Assembly: GCA_036498905.1 (NCBI GenBank)
Contig: DASYER010000102.1
Location: 1 to 64,000 of the forward strand
Direction: 5' to 3'
Source of the DNA: DAIDKA01 sp036498905
GTDB lineage: Bacteria; Pseudomonadota; Gammaproteobacteria; Steroidobacterales; Steroidobacteraceae
DNA: 64,000 nucleotides
In this document: positions 26,205 through 34,818 of the stretch, piece after piece
How positions within the stretch are numbered: the first letter of the stretch is position 1
How the letters are laid out: the number at the start of each line of letters is the position of its first letter
Notes under the pieces: generated by a model
What the model saw: the letters and a program-made list of their open reading frames with translations, nothing else
The model's database searches: none
What the model was told of the DNA's origin: nothing
Translations under genes and position numbers: made by a program

Positions 26205-26234
26205 GTTCAGCCTGCAAAGGGGCTGAACTATAAT
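26205..26234 (+). promoter_or_regulatory. Promoter with overlapping dyad for the hybrid kinase gene
   Basis: GTTCAGCC (26205-26212) and GGCTGAAC (26221-26228) form a perfect 8-bp inverted repeat around 8 bases. It directly abuts a consensus -10 TATAAT at 26229-26234. A TTCAGC at 26206-26211 would be the -35, with exactly 17 bases between. The kinase ATG is 39 bases downstream. A regulator bound here would block the promoter. Confidence 0.55.
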
Positions 26235-26272
26235 TATTGGCTGCGGTGTTCAACCGCAGGCCGAGGACTGGA

Positions 26273-28414
26273 ATGGGAACGACGAAGAGCATCACGGAGG
26301 CCGGAGCGCAGGCGCCGGCGGATGCCGTTTCCGAGTCGAACTTCATTGTACAGGCGCGACTGGCTGCGGTGGTCGACTCTTCTGACGATGCGATCGTCAG
26401 CAAGACCCTCGAGGGGCGCATTCAAAGCTGGAATGCCGCGGCCGAACGGCTGTTCGGCTACACCGCAGCCGAGATCATCGGCAAGCCCATCATGATAATC
26501 GTGCCTCCGGAGCTGCAGGCTGAAGAGCGTCAGATCCTGGAACGATTGAAGCGGGGCGAACGCGTCGAGCACTTTGAGACCGTGCGTCTCACCAAGGATG
26601 GTCGTCGTGTGCCGATTTCGCTGACGGTCTCGCCGGTGCGGGACCCGCAAGGCGTCATCATCGGCGCCTCAAAGATTGCCCGCGACGTTTCCGAACGCCA
26701 CCGCTCCGAACGCGAGCTGCGCCTCACGCAAGGGGAGCTGAAGGCCCATGCGGACGCACTCGCCGAACTCAACGAGTGCACGGCGCGACTGTGGAGCTGC
26801 CACACTCCCGAGGACGGCCTGGGAGGAGTTTTGAATTCGGTGGTGGATCTGCTCGGGGCCGACCAAGGCCACTTGCAGTTGCTGGACGAGGGCCGCGGCG
26901 TGCTGCACATTGCTGCGCAACGGGGATTTGAACGGGACTTCCTCGCCGCCTTCCGCGCTATCACCACGGAGCACAAGTCGGCTTCCGGCCGGGCGTTGCG
27001 ATCACGCACCCGCATTGTTGTTGAAGATATCGAAACGGACTCACTCTACGAGACGCTGCGGCCCATCGCACGCGCAGCCGACTATCGCACTGAAGTGTCG
27101 ACGCCTCTGATCGGCCCCGATGGCATCCTGGTGGGCATGCTGTCGATTTACTTCAAGTGCGTCCACAGACCGACCGACCAGCAATTGCGGACAATGGATC
27201 TGTTCGTGCGACATGCTTGCGACTTCATCCGGCGTTGCACGATGGAGCAGGCGCTGCGGGTACGTGAGGAGTCTTTGCGCGAAGGTGATCGTCGCAAGGA
27301 CGAATTTTTGGCATTGCTGGCACACGAGCTGCGCAATCCGCTCGCGCCGGTCCGCTACGCTCTGGCGACCATGCGCAAACCGGGTCTCACGCCGGAGCAA
27401 CGCGTACGTGCAAACGAAGTTATTGAGCGACAAGTGGTTCACATGACTCATCTGCTCGACGACCTGCTGGACGTTTCACGTATCACACGCGGATCGATTG
27501 CGCTCAAGACGAGCAGCACCGAACTGGCGCTGGTGCTCGGCTCGGCCATCGACGCAGCGCGACCCGTCATTGACGGCAAACAGCACCAGCTTTCGGTGGA
27601 GCTGCCTGCGCAGCCCGTGCACCTGGAGGCGGACGCCGTGCGGCTGACACAGGTTTTCTCCAACCTGCTCATCAACGCCGCGAAATATACCGACCCGAAG
27701 GGCACGATCCGCGTGCAGGCGGTGTGCGCGGACCACGAGCTCGTCATTTCAATCCGCGACAACGGCATTGGCATTGCACCGGAGATGCTGCCGCGGCTCT
27801 TTACGCTATTCAGCCAGGCGCGCTCGGCCATGGAGCGCTCCGAAGGCGGCCTGGGCGTGGGTCTCGCCCTGGTGCGCGGCCTGGTCACGCTGCACGGCGG
27901 AAGCGTCGAGGCCCGCAGTGCGGGGCTCAATCTGGGCAGTGAGTTCATTGTGCGCTTGCCGGTAGGCACGACGGTATCGGCACCCGTGGATGCCGAAGTT
28001 GCCGCCAAGGCGCGGGCTTGCAATGGCGGCCTGGAGGTCCTGATCATCGATGACAATCAGGATGCCGCCGACAGCTGCGCGACTTTATTGGAGCTTTCCG
28101 GACACCGGGTGCGCGCGGCCTATACCGGCCATCAGGGGCTCGAATTGGCGCAAGAGCTCCAACCCCAGGTCATGCTGCTGGACATCGGCCTGCCGGACAT
28201 GAGCGGCTATGACCTCGCTGGCGCAATTCGCTCCATGCCGTGGGGTCACGAAACGATTCTGATTGCGGTCACCGGTTGGGGCCAGGAGACAGACCGGGAG
28301 CGCGCGTTCCGTGCCGGCTTCGACTATCACCTGACCAAGCCCATTTCGACCGATGCCCTGGAATCCCTGCTGCAGTCATTGCGGCCCGTGACAAAGACCG
28401 CCGAATCGGCCTGA
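26273..28414 (+). CDS. Hybrid sensor histidine kinase, PAS-GAF-HisKA-HATPase-REC
   Basis: About 713 aa from ATG 26273 (GAGGACT upstream). Order of domains: PAS near 25-140 (DSSDDAIVSKTLEGRIQSWN, then AAERLFGYTAAEIIGK), GAF near 175-325 (ADQGHLQLLDEGRGVLHIAA), HisKA with the phosphoacceptor in LLAHELRNPLAPVRYAL, HATPase with NLLINAAKYTDPKGT, DNGIGIAPEML and GLGVGLALVRGLVTLHGG, then a C-terminal receiver with IIDDNQDAADSC, the phospho-Asp in LLDIGLPDMSGYDL, and HLTKPIS. No transmembrane segment, so a cytoplasmic sensor of redox state, light or a small ligand. No partner regulator is adjacent. The SMP-30-like gene starts 6 bases after its stop. Confidence 0.92.
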   Translation: MGTTKSITEAGAQAPADAVSESNFIVQARLAAVVDSSDDAIVSKTLEGRIQSWNAAAERLFGYTAAEIIGKPIMIIVPPELQAEERQILERLKRGERVEHFETVRLTKDGRRVPISLTVSPVRDPQGVIIGASKIARDVSERHRSERELRLTQGELKAHADALAELNECTARLWSCHTPEDGLGGVLNSVVDLLGADQGHLQLLDEGRGVLHIAAQRGFERDFLAAFRAITTEHKSASGRALRSRTRIVVEDIETDSLYETLRPIARAADYRTEVSTPLIGPDGILVGMLSIYFKCVHRPTDQQLRTMDLFVRHACDFIRRCTMEQALRVREESLREGDRRKDEFLALLAHELRNPLAPVRYALATMRKPGLTPEQRVRANEVIERQVVHMTHLLDDLLDVSRITRGSIALKTSSTELALVLGSAIDAARPVIDGKQHQLSVELPAQPVHLEADAVRLTQVFSNLLINAAKYTDPKGTIRVQAVCADHELVISIRDNGIGIAPEMLPRLFTLFSQARSAMERSEGGLGVGLALVRGLVTLHGGSVEARSAGLNLGSEFIVRLPVGTTVSAPVDAEVAAKARACNGGLEVLIIDDNQDAADSCATLLELSGHRVRAAYTGHQGLELAQELQPQVMLLDIGLPDMSGYDLAGAIRSMPWGHETILIAVTGWGQETDRERAFRAGFDYHLTKPISTDALESLLQSLRPVTKTAESA

Positions 28415-28419
28415 AGCCC

Positions 28420-29538
28420 GTGCCGCAAGTTCACCGCCTCGTCGGTCGTTGCGCGCTGCTGATGTGCCTCGGAATCCGCGTTGCGGTCGCGCAGCCGGCG
28501 CCCGGGAGCGCGGTCTCACACCCTTTCAGCATCACCAGATCCGACCCGGCTCTTGATGCCCTCATCGCACCCGATGCCAAACTCAAAATGGTTGCCGCCG
28601 GATTTGGTTTCATCGATGGGCCGGTGTGGGTCGCAGGTCAGCACGGCGCCGCAGGCTATCTGCTGGCGAGCAGCATCATCGACAACGTCATATACAAAGT
28701 GACCACGGCCGGGAAGGTATCGGTATACCTGGACCGCGCCGGTTACAGTGGCGAGGACTTCGCCAACGTCGGCAAGTTCGCGCAGATCGGACGGGCCCAT
28801 GTGCTGTTGATGGGACCGGGCTGCACCGGGATCGACGGACAGGGACGACTGATATGGTGTGCGGGCCAGGATCTTGCCATCAAGCGTCTGGAAAAGGACG
28901 GTACGCGCACGGTACTGGCGGCGGGCTTCGACGGAAAACATTTCAATGGTCCGAATGATGTTGCGATTGCTACGGACGGTGCCATCTATTTCACCGATTC
29001 TGACGTCGGACTTCGAGGCGGCATTCGCGGCCCGCTCGCACAGATGCCCGACTCGGTGTGGAGATGGAAATCCGGGAAAGTCGCGCTGGTGGTCAGCCGT
29101 GAAACGCTCGGCGCCGAACCCAATGGCATCGCATTGTCCCCGGACGACAAATATCTGTACCTGTCCGCCGGAACGATCTCCCCGGACCCGAAGGTGATGC
29201 GCTATCCCGTCAATGCGGACGGCAGCGTGGGAGCGGGTGAGATCTTCACCCATGGCAGCGGCATCGGCGATGGCATGAAGACGGATGGCGCCGGGAATCT
29301 GTGGTCGACAGACGCGCTGCCGGGCACCGTACGCATCACCGCACCCAGCGGGCGGCTCCTGGGCCTGTTGCACTTGCCTACACCGGGCGATGCCGAGCCG
29401 CGCAAGACAACCTGCGCATCAAGTGTCGCGTTTGGCGGCGATGATGCAAAGACCCTGTACATCACGGCCTGTGAGTTCATCTACGCCATTGCGCTGAAGG
29501 CGCCGGGCCTTCTGGAGGGTCCGGGCGGTCAGCAATGA
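28420..29538 (+). CDS. SMP-30/gluconolactonase-family secreted hydrolase
   Basis: About 372 aa from GTG 28420 (an ATG at 28462 is the alternative). It follows the kinase stop by 5 bases, so it is probably co-transcribed. A signal-like stretch ALLMCLGIRVAVAQPAPGSA precedes the propeller: VAAGFGFIDGPVWVAG (Glu/Asp metal region), HFNGPNDVAIATDGAIYFTD (Asn/Asp ligands), PNGIALSPDDKYLYLSAG, and GIGDGMKTDGAGNLWSTD. These are textbook SMP-30/gluconolactonase motifs for metal-dependent lactone hydrolysis in the periplasm. Substrate unknown. Confidence 0.88.
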   Translation: MPQVHRLVGRCALLMCLGIRVAVAQPAPGSAVSHPFSITRSDPALDALIAPDAKLKMVAAGFGFIDGPVWVAGQHGAAGYLLASSIIDNVIYKVTTAGKVSVYLDRAGYSGEDFANVGKFAQIGRAHVLLMGPGCTGIDGQGRLIWCAGQDLAIKRLEKDGTRTVLAAGFDGKHFNGPNDVAIATDGAIYFTDSDVGLRGGIRGPLAQMPDSVWRWKSGKVALVVSRETLGAEPNGIALSPDDKYLYLSAGTISPDPKVMRYPVNADGSVGAGEIFTHGSGIGDGMKTDGAGNLWSTDALPGTVRITAPSGRLLGLLHLPTPGDAEPRKTTCASSVAFGGDDAKTLYITACEFIYAIALKAPGLLEGPGGQQ

Positions 29539-29548
29539 GCCGGCTGGC

Positions 29549-30433
29549 TCACTTCGTCAGGTGCTTCGACTGCGTGTCCCAGTTGGCGTTCACGCAAAGA
29601 TCGCACTTGGCGCCGAAGAACATTGCGCGTGCCTTGCTGTCCCCCTTGAACTGCCACAACACCCAGTTCGAGGCGACATTGGCGAATTCACCACCACCCG
29701 GGTGAAACATGGTTGCCGTATGCCCGGCGCCGTGCCGCGAACCGTAGAAGGCCGGCAGCCCTTCGATGGCGTCGTAGGTTGCCCTGGAGCGCCCCATCAT
29801 GAAATCGCGCTCATGGCCGTTGATCAGCAGCACCGGACCGTGCAATTTGGTCAGGGGATCAGTCCCCTCAACGCCTGAATTGAATACGCCGATGGTGCCG
29901 ACCCGTGGATCGGCGCCGAGTGTGATCGCCAGTACTCCGCCGCACGACTGACCCATCACCGCAACTTCCTTGGTCTGAATCTTCCCCTGCAACGGCGAGC
30001 CGGCACGCGCATTTTCCTGCTCGGCCCAGCCGATCGCCGCCCTGAGGTCATCGGCGTTGGCCTGACGGCGCGGCGCGCCCGCCTGAGCCGCACCGGCGGT
30101 GGTAACGACCAGGAATCCGTGCGAGGCGATCGTGGAGAGGAATCCGGCGTAGCGCGGGCTGTCGATGGCGCAGCCGCCATTGCCCCATACCACCAACGGC
30201 AGGGTGTCGCGCTTCGGAAAGCGATCGAGGCTCGTCGGTCGGAAGGTCTTCAGGCCGGGCGCACCAAAGGCGGGTTCAGCGCTGACCGCGTAGGGCCCGG
30301 GCTGCGCCTTCGGCGCCCCCTCTTCCGGAAGCGCCGAGGCGATCATTTCAGGCGTGACCCCGGCAAGCTGGGCGTAGGAGGTACCGTCCACGCTGAGCAA
30401 AGCCAAAGCCATCAGACCCCAGGAAGCTTTCAT
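29549..30433 (-). CDS. Secreted alpha/beta hydrolase, chlorophyllase/PET-hydrolase-like
   Basis: About 294 aa from ATG 30433 with a signal peptide (ASWGLMALALLSVDGTSYAQ). The nucleophile elbow is GQSCGG (VAVMGQSCGGVLAITLGADP), preceded by an oxyanion-type region PLVVWGNGGCAIDSP. A DRDF-like acid region follows (INGHERDFMMGRS), and the histidine is probably in GSRHGAGHTATMFHPGGGEF. The pattern resembles bacterial chlorophyllase-like and dienelactone-hydrolase-like esterases. Periplasmic ester or lactone hydrolysis is likely. It ends 11 bases from the convergent SMP-30 gene, and lies 28 bases after the DUF8021-like gene on the same strand. Confidence 0.78.
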   Translation of the reverse strand: MKASWGLMALALLSVDGTSYAQLAGVTPEMIASALPEEGAPKAQPGPYAVSAEPAFGAPGLKTFRPTSLDRFPKRDTLPLVVWGNGGCAIDSPRYAGFLSTIASHGFLVVTTAGAAQAGAPRRQANADDLRAAIGWAEQENARAGSPLQGKIQTKEVAVMGQSCGGVLAITLGADPRVGTIGVFNSGVEGTDPLTKLHGPVLLINGHERDFMMGRSRATYDAIEGLPAFYGSRHGAGHTATMFHPGGGEFANVASNWVLWQFKGDSKARAMFFGAKCDLCVNANWDTQSKHLTK

Positions 30434-30461
30434 CACCGATCTCCTCGCCCCGGATAGCACT

Positions 30462-31313
30462 TCAGGACTTTGGCGGGGTGCCCTTGAAATTGGCCTGCAG
30501 CAGGTGCGTCAGGGTATGCACATAGCGCAACTTGCCGTTTTCCACCCTGAACAGATGACTGTCGGGCGAGCCGCTGCCTCCATTGGGACCTCCGGCGCCG
30601 AAAGTGCAGTACACCGAAACCGTCCCAAGCACCTCGTCGACGACGAAGCGCCGGTTGGCGATGTTGACGCCGGCCGGGACGCCGACCTCGCAGCTGTCCG
30701 ACGGGGACCCCTTGCCGGTATATCCGGCACCCCCCTCGACGCGCACGCAGGGGAAACCCCACGGTACCCGATCGATCTTCTTCTCCAGGAAGGCATCAAG
30801 GTAGGCATTGGCCGCCGCGACCAGGGTGCCGCGCGAACTACGCTTCTGTGCAGGAATCGGGCCCCAATCCTCTGCCGCCGAGTACTTCAGATACGAATCG
30901 GCGTTGAAGAGCCAGTAGCCCGTCGTCGTCCACAGGATCTCGATCTCCACGATCTTGTCGTGATTAACGCGCAGGCGAGTGCTCAGGACATAAGGGGCGG
31001 CCTTGTCTGTCACGATCACCTCGGTGATCGACTGGCAGGTGTCGGTGTCGAAGAAGCTGCGATGATGATCGATCTTCATCGCCTTGGTGATCAGACCCGT
31101 CTGCATGTCGGCCGCGGCCGTGTTCTCCCAATACCCCACTCCCTTCGACAGCGGCAAGCCGGACACATCGCCCTTGGTCTGAGCCGCGATGTACAAGTCG
31201 ACCGCCTGCTGCAGGCCGCCGCGAGTGCAGGACACTTCGGCCTCGCTGAGCGCGGGAATCAGCAGTGCGCCGCCGACCGCGAGGTAAAGCCATGCGAAAT
31301 TGATTCGTTTCAT
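30462..31313 (-). CDS. Secreted protein of unknown function (DUF8021-like)
   Basis: 283 aa with a signal peptide (NFAWLYLAVGGALLIPALSE) and a first mature Cys (VSCTRGGLQQAVDLYIAAQT). The body has two NTF2-like halves. One centres on GYWENTAAADMQTG and TRLRVNHDKIVEIEILWTT, the other on YLDAFLEKKIDRVPWGFPCV followed by RRFVVDEVLGTVSVYCTFG. This matches my memory of the DUF8021-type family of secreted fungal and bacterial proteins with no assigned activity. Probably co-transcribed with the downstream hydrolase. The divergent SnoaL gene is about 100 bases away. Confidence 0.6.
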   Translation of the reverse strand: MKRINFAWLYLAVGGALLIPALSEAEVSCTRGGLQQAVDLYIAAQTKGDVSGLPLSKGVGYWENTAAADMQTGLITKAMKIDHHRSFFDTDTCQSITEVIVTDKAAPYVLSTRLRVNHDKIVEIEILWTTTGYWLFNADSYLKYSAAEDWGPIPAQKRSSRGTLVAAANAYLDAFLEKKIDRVPWGFPCVRVEGGAGYTGKGSPSDSCEVGVPAGVNIANRRFVVDEVLGTVSVYCTFGAGGPNGGSGSPDSHLFRVENGKLRYVHTLTHLLQANFKGTPPKS

Positions 31314-31415
31314 TGGTATTCACCTTATCCTGTGGACCGGCGCGAAGACGCAGAAAATGGCAGTATTCGCAGCGCATGGCAAGCCCGGCACGGCAACACT
31401 GGCCAGGGAGGCAGA

Positions 31416-31814
31416 GTGACCACCCGAAGTAGACAGGACAAGGCGAATCTGCGCCTCGTGAAGCGCATATACGAGGAAGTACTGGGGCCGATCGACTCCG
31501 GTGCCGTCGATGCCCTCTTTGATCCGGGCTACATCCAGCACAACCCCAATGCCGCCACTGGTTCGCAGGGTCTGAAGGAAATGTTGGATCGGGCCAAGGT
31601 CAAATACCCGAAGGCCGAACACCGGGTCAAGCGCCTGCTCGTCGACGGGGACCTGGTAGCCGCGCATGTCCATGTCATTTTCCATCCGGGCGATGACGGC
31701 TTCGCGGTGGTGGATATCTTTCGCATCGCCCATGGCAAGATTGTCGAACACTGGGACGTGATGCAGCCGGTGACCAGCAGCAGCAGCAGCAAGAACAACA
31801 ACGGACGCTTTTAG
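31416..31814 (+). CDS. SnoaL-like/NTF2-fold protein with poly-serine tail
   Basis: 132 aa from GTG 31416, with GGGAGG upstream. SnoaL-fold signature: LVKRIYEEVLGPIDSGAVDA, PGYIQHNPNAATGSQGLKEM, then RLLVDGDLVAAHVHV and VVDIFRIAHGKIVEHWDVMQ. Such proteins are polyketide cyclases, isomerases or hydratases, or bind ligands. The last ten residues are SSSSSKNNNG and RF, encoded by a short AGC/AAC microsatellite at 31776 onward. Nine bases ahead of the MFS gene, so probably an operon. Active-site residues are not assigned. Confidence 0.8.
   Translation: MTTRSRQDKANLRLVKRIYEEVLGPIDSGAVDALFDPGYIQHNPNAATGSQGLKEMLDRAKVKYPKAEHRVKRLLVDGDLVAAHVHVIFHPGDDGFAVVDIFRIAHGKIVEHWDVMQPVTSSSSSKNNNGRF
31776..31790 (+). 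repeat. AGC trinucleotide run in the SnoaL gene
   Basis: Five AGC codons in a row encode five serines, followed by AAG and three AAC codons. A slippage-prone tract at the very end of the gene. Length variation here would change only the tail, not the fold. Confidence 0.7.
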
Positions 31815-31823
31815 GGGGATCGG

Positions 31824-33200
31824 ATGGAATCGAATGTGGCGACCGCCGGTGTGATTCCGGCGGCACGAAATACCCTGCTCGGCCGCTGGTCGTGGGCGCT
31901 CTTTGACGGCGCACGCATTCCCGACAATGTGCTGGTCAATATCTTCGTATTTTCAGCGTATTTCAGCACCGTCGTGATTTCCGATCCGGTGCACGGCCAG
32001 GTGGTCTGGAGCTACACCAGCGCGGTCGGCGCCATCCTGGTCGCCATCGGCGCGCCGATTCTCGGCGCCATCGCCGATGCGGGCGGACGGCGCAAACCCT
32101 GGCTGGTGGGCTGCATTGCGGTCGGCGTTCCGTCCATGATGGCGTTGTGGTATGCGACCCCCAACATGAACGAAGGGCTGGTTTGGATCATGGCTGCCAT
32201 TGTCGGGAGCATGCTTTTTTACGAGTACTCCGCGGTCTTCTGCAATGCAATGCTGCCGAACATCGCGCCAAAGAGCATCGGGTTCTGGAGCGGCATGGGA
32301 TTTGCGCTGGGCAATGCTTTTGGTGTCGTTCTGTTCCTGTTCTTTTTGTTTGCCTGGAGCTGGAATGCAAACCCGCTGTTTGGCCTCGACAAGGCCATGC
32401 ATCAGCCCGAGCGTGCCGTCGGTATCCTGGCGGGCGTGTGGATGCTGATCTTCGGGCTGCCGCTGTTTTTGTTTACTCCCGACTCCCCGGGAACGAAGCT
32501 GAGCGCGGGCGAGGCGGTTCGCAAGGGTCTGAGCAGTCTCCTTGAAACCCTGTCTCGAGTGCGCCAGTTCCGCAACGTCGGCATCTTTCTGATTGCGCGC
32601 ATGACCTACAACGAAGGCTTTGTCGTTCTGATGAGTTTCAGCGGCATCTACGCGGCCGGTGTGCTGCGCTGGAGCGCCGATGCGCTGATCGTGCAGGGAC
32701 TGTTGAACAGTGTCGCGGCCGCATTGGCCGGCGCCCTGGCCGGCTGGATGGACCTGAAGATCGGTTCGCGCCGCAGCGCGATGATTTTCGTCGCCGGCTC
32801 GCTGCTCGCAATCGTGATCGTGTGTTCGACGAGCCCCGACACGGCGCTGTTCATCAAGCTGGCGCAGCCCTTGCAGCATTTTGGCGGCGTCTTCCCGACC
32901 ATCCCTGACATCGTGTTCTGCGTCGCGCAAGTTCTCGCGGCGACCTTTGTCACCGGAGGTCTGTCCTCCAGCCGCGCGCTCATGGGCAAACTCGCGCCGC
33001 CCGCCATGCTGAATGAGTTCTTTGGCGTCTATGCGATGTCGGGCACGGCCACATCCTTCGTCGGACCGCTGGTGATCGGCCTTGTGACCTCAATTTCCCA
33101 AAGCCAACGCATCGGAATTGCCAGCGGTATCGCCTTCCTACTGGTCGGAATGGTGCTGTTGTTGCGGGTCAAGGAGCCCGAAGTCGCGGCGACTGCCTAG
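31824..33200 (+). CDS. MFS transporter, UMF1/Atg22-like permease
   Basis: 458 aa with about twelve transmembrane helices. It opens WSWALFDGARIPDNVLVNIF, the UMF1-type motif, then VGAILVAIGAPILGAIADAG and GRRKPWLVGCIAVGVPSMMA (the major-facilitator motif A analogue). A long cytoplasmic loop (DSPGTKLSAGEAVRKGLSSL) splits the two halves. Members of this group import or export sugars, vacuolar amino acids or unknown solutes, and no substrate is visible. ATG 31824 has AGGGGG upstream. Its stop overlaps the convergent Ada-AlkA stop in the tetranucleotide CTAG at 33197-33200. Confidence 0.88.
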   Translation: MESNVATAGVIPAARNTLLGRWSWALFDGARIPDNVLVNIFVFSAYFSTVVISDPVHGQVVWSYTSAVGAILVAIGAPILGAIADAGGRRKPWLVGCIAVGVPSMMALWYATPNMNEGLVWIMAAIVGSMLFYEYSAVFCNAMLPNIAPKSIGFWSGMGFALGNAFGVVLFLFFLFAWSWNANPLFGLDKAMHQPERAVGILAGVWMLIFGLPLFLFTPDSPGTKLSAGEAVRKGLSSLLETLSRVRQFRNVGIFLIARMTYNEGFVVLMSFSGIYAAGVLRWSADALIVQGLLNSVAAALAGALAGWMDLKIGSRRSAMIFVAGSLLAIVIVCSTSPDTALFIKLAQPLQHFGGVFPTIPDIVFCVAQVLAATFVTGGLSSSRALMGKLAPPAMLNEFFGVYAMSGTATSFVGPLVIGLVTSISQSQRIGIASGIAFLLVGMVLLLRVKEPEVAATA

Positions 33201-34645
33201 GCGCTGGCCCACAGGTGCTGGGCTGCGTACGCGCGCCAGGGGCGCCACGCCTGCGCACGCAGCAGCATTTGCGGCGCCGACGGACGCAGTCCCGTGGCGT
33301 CGGTCAAGGCGCGCATCAGGCCGACATCAGCAGCCGGAAAGGCGTCGGGCTCGCGCAGCTGTCGCAGCGCGATGTACTGCGCCGTCCATTCCCCCACTCC
33401 GCGGATGGAGCGAAGGCGCGCAATTGCCTCGTCGAGTTCGCAGTGGGTACCAAACAGCTCCGGATTAGCGAGGGCAGCCGCGGCGACGCCGCTGAGCGTG
33501 GCCGCGCGGCTGCGCGGCATGCCGAGCGTCCTCAGATCCGCCTCGGCCAGCGCTGCTGGGGTCGGAAAAACGTGCGTCAGGTGCTGATCCGGGTCGGTGA
33601 GCGGCGCTCCGTACGCGGCGACCAGTCTTCCGGCCAGCCGGATGGCGGCCGAGACCGTGATCTGCTGGCCCAGCACGGCGCGGATGGCCAGCTCAAAGCC
33701 ATCCCAGGCGCCGGGCACCCGCAATCCCGGACGCTGTTTCAACAGCGGCGCCAGGACCGGGTCTGTTCCCAGATGGGCCGCAATGCTCAGCGGGTCGGCC
33801 GCCAGATCAAACTGCCGCCGCAGCCTTGCGATGATATTGGGCAGCATCGCAAGCCTCGGTATGCGAATACTGGCCCGCAGGGCATTGCCGGCCGCCGGCT
33901 GCACACTGATCCGACCCTGGACACCGCCCAGCGCAATGGTACGTGAATAGCTTGAGTCGGCCACCCATTCAACGCCGGCAATGGCGCGCTGCCTGAGAAA
34001 CCCGAGCATGGCCGGCCAGTCATAGGGCGGCTTGTATCGCAGCAGCAGACTGAACTCGCCTTGATCCGCGACGGCGACATCCGGGCCGTCCAGACGACGC
34101 AGTGCGCCCGGCGGTCGACCGAACAGGGCGAGAAAGATTTCATTGAAGCGACGGATACTGCCGAACCCGGCCGCAAATGCGATCTCGGTCATCGGCAGAT
34201 GAGTCTCATGGATCAGCTGCTTGGCGAGCAGGATACGGCGGGTTTGGGCGACCCCGATGGGAGAGGCCCCGAGGTGCTGGCGAAACAGTCGCCGCATTTG
34301 CCTCTCCCCTACTCCGAGTCGCTCGGCGAGGGCATCGACGTTGCCGTTGTCCAGAGCGCCGAGTTCGATCAACGCCAGGCCGCGCGATACCGTATTGGAG
34401 GTGCCGCGCCACGCCGGCATGTCGGGCGCAGTCTCGGGTCGGCAGCGCAGACAGGGACGGAACCCGGCCTCGTGTGCAGCGGCCGCAGTCGGAAAGAATA
34501 TGACGTTCCGGGATTGCGGCGTGCGTGCCGGACAGATCGGGCGACAGTAGATCCCGGTGGTCTTCACGGCCGTGAAAAAGCGCCCGTCGAAGCGCACATC
34601 GCGAAGCTTTACCACCCGGTAACAGGCGTCGTGGTCCAGGTCCAT
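33197..34645 (-). CDS. Ada methylphosphotriester domain/AraC HTH/AlkA DNA glycosylase fusion
   Basis: About 482 aa. N-terminal Ada zinc domain near residues 1-75 with four Cys (GIYCRPICPARTPQSR ... FRPCLRCRPE), which takes methyl groups from DNA phosphotriesters. An AraC helix-turn-helix follows near 90-185 (DALAERLGVGERQMRRLFRQ, MTEIAFAAGFGSIRRFNEIF). The C-terminus is an AlkA 3-methyladenine glycosylase with the HhH motif SIRGVGEWTAQYIALRQL and the catalytic Asp in DAFPAADVGL. It lacks the O6-methylguanine methyltransferase domain of E. coli Ada. That function is supplied by the divergent ogt gene. Removes alkylated bases and probably induces the response. Confidence 0.93.
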   Translation of the reverse strand: MDLDHDACYRVVKLRDVRFDGRFFTAVKTTGIYCRPICPARTPQSRNVIFFPTAAAAHEAGFRPCLRCRPETAPDMPAWRGTSNTVSRGLALIELGALDNGNVDALAERLGVGERQMRRLFRQHLGASPIGVAQTRRILLAKQLIHETHLPMTEIAFAAGFGSIRRFNEIFLALFGRPPGALRRLDGPDVAVADQGEFSLLLRYKPPYDWPAMLGFLRQRAIAGVEWVADSSYSRTIALGGVQGRISVQPAAGNALRASIRIPRLAMLPNIIARLRRQFDLAADPLSIAAHLGTDPVLAPLLKQRPGLRVPGAWDGFELAIRAVLGQQITVSAAIRLAGRLVAAYGAPLTDPDQHLTHVFPTPAALAEADLRTLGMPRSRAATLSGVAAAALANPELFGTHCELDEAIARLRSIRGVGEWTAQYIALRQLREPDAFPAADVGLMRALTDATGLRPSAPQMLLRAQAWRPWRAYAAQHLWASA

Positions 34646-34673
34646 AGAGCGTGATGTTCGCACCGATGGGCGA

Positions 34674-34737
34674 TTCGGACTAGCGGTTTTCGGACACCAA
34701 TGTGATCGCACCCCTGAGGATATATTCATGTCCGAAA
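34674..34737. promoter_or_regulatory. Repeated TTCGGAC motifs between Ada-AlkA and ogt
   Basis: TTCGGAC occurs at 34674-34680 and again at 34689-34695. The second copy is part of a 9-bp arm, TTTCGGACA (34688-34696), whose inverted partner TGTCCGAAA is at 34729-34737, a perfect inverted repeat 32 bases apart. A TATATT (34721-34726) lies between. The repeats sit in the 173-base divergent gap where an Ada-type activator would act. Function is inferred. Confidence 0.5.
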
Positions 34738-34818
34738 TCCGCCAGCGGACCGGACCTGAGATGGCCAGAATCGCTCCCATCGGCCCGCCACGTGCCGCCA
34801 ATCTTTGAGGTGCCCACC

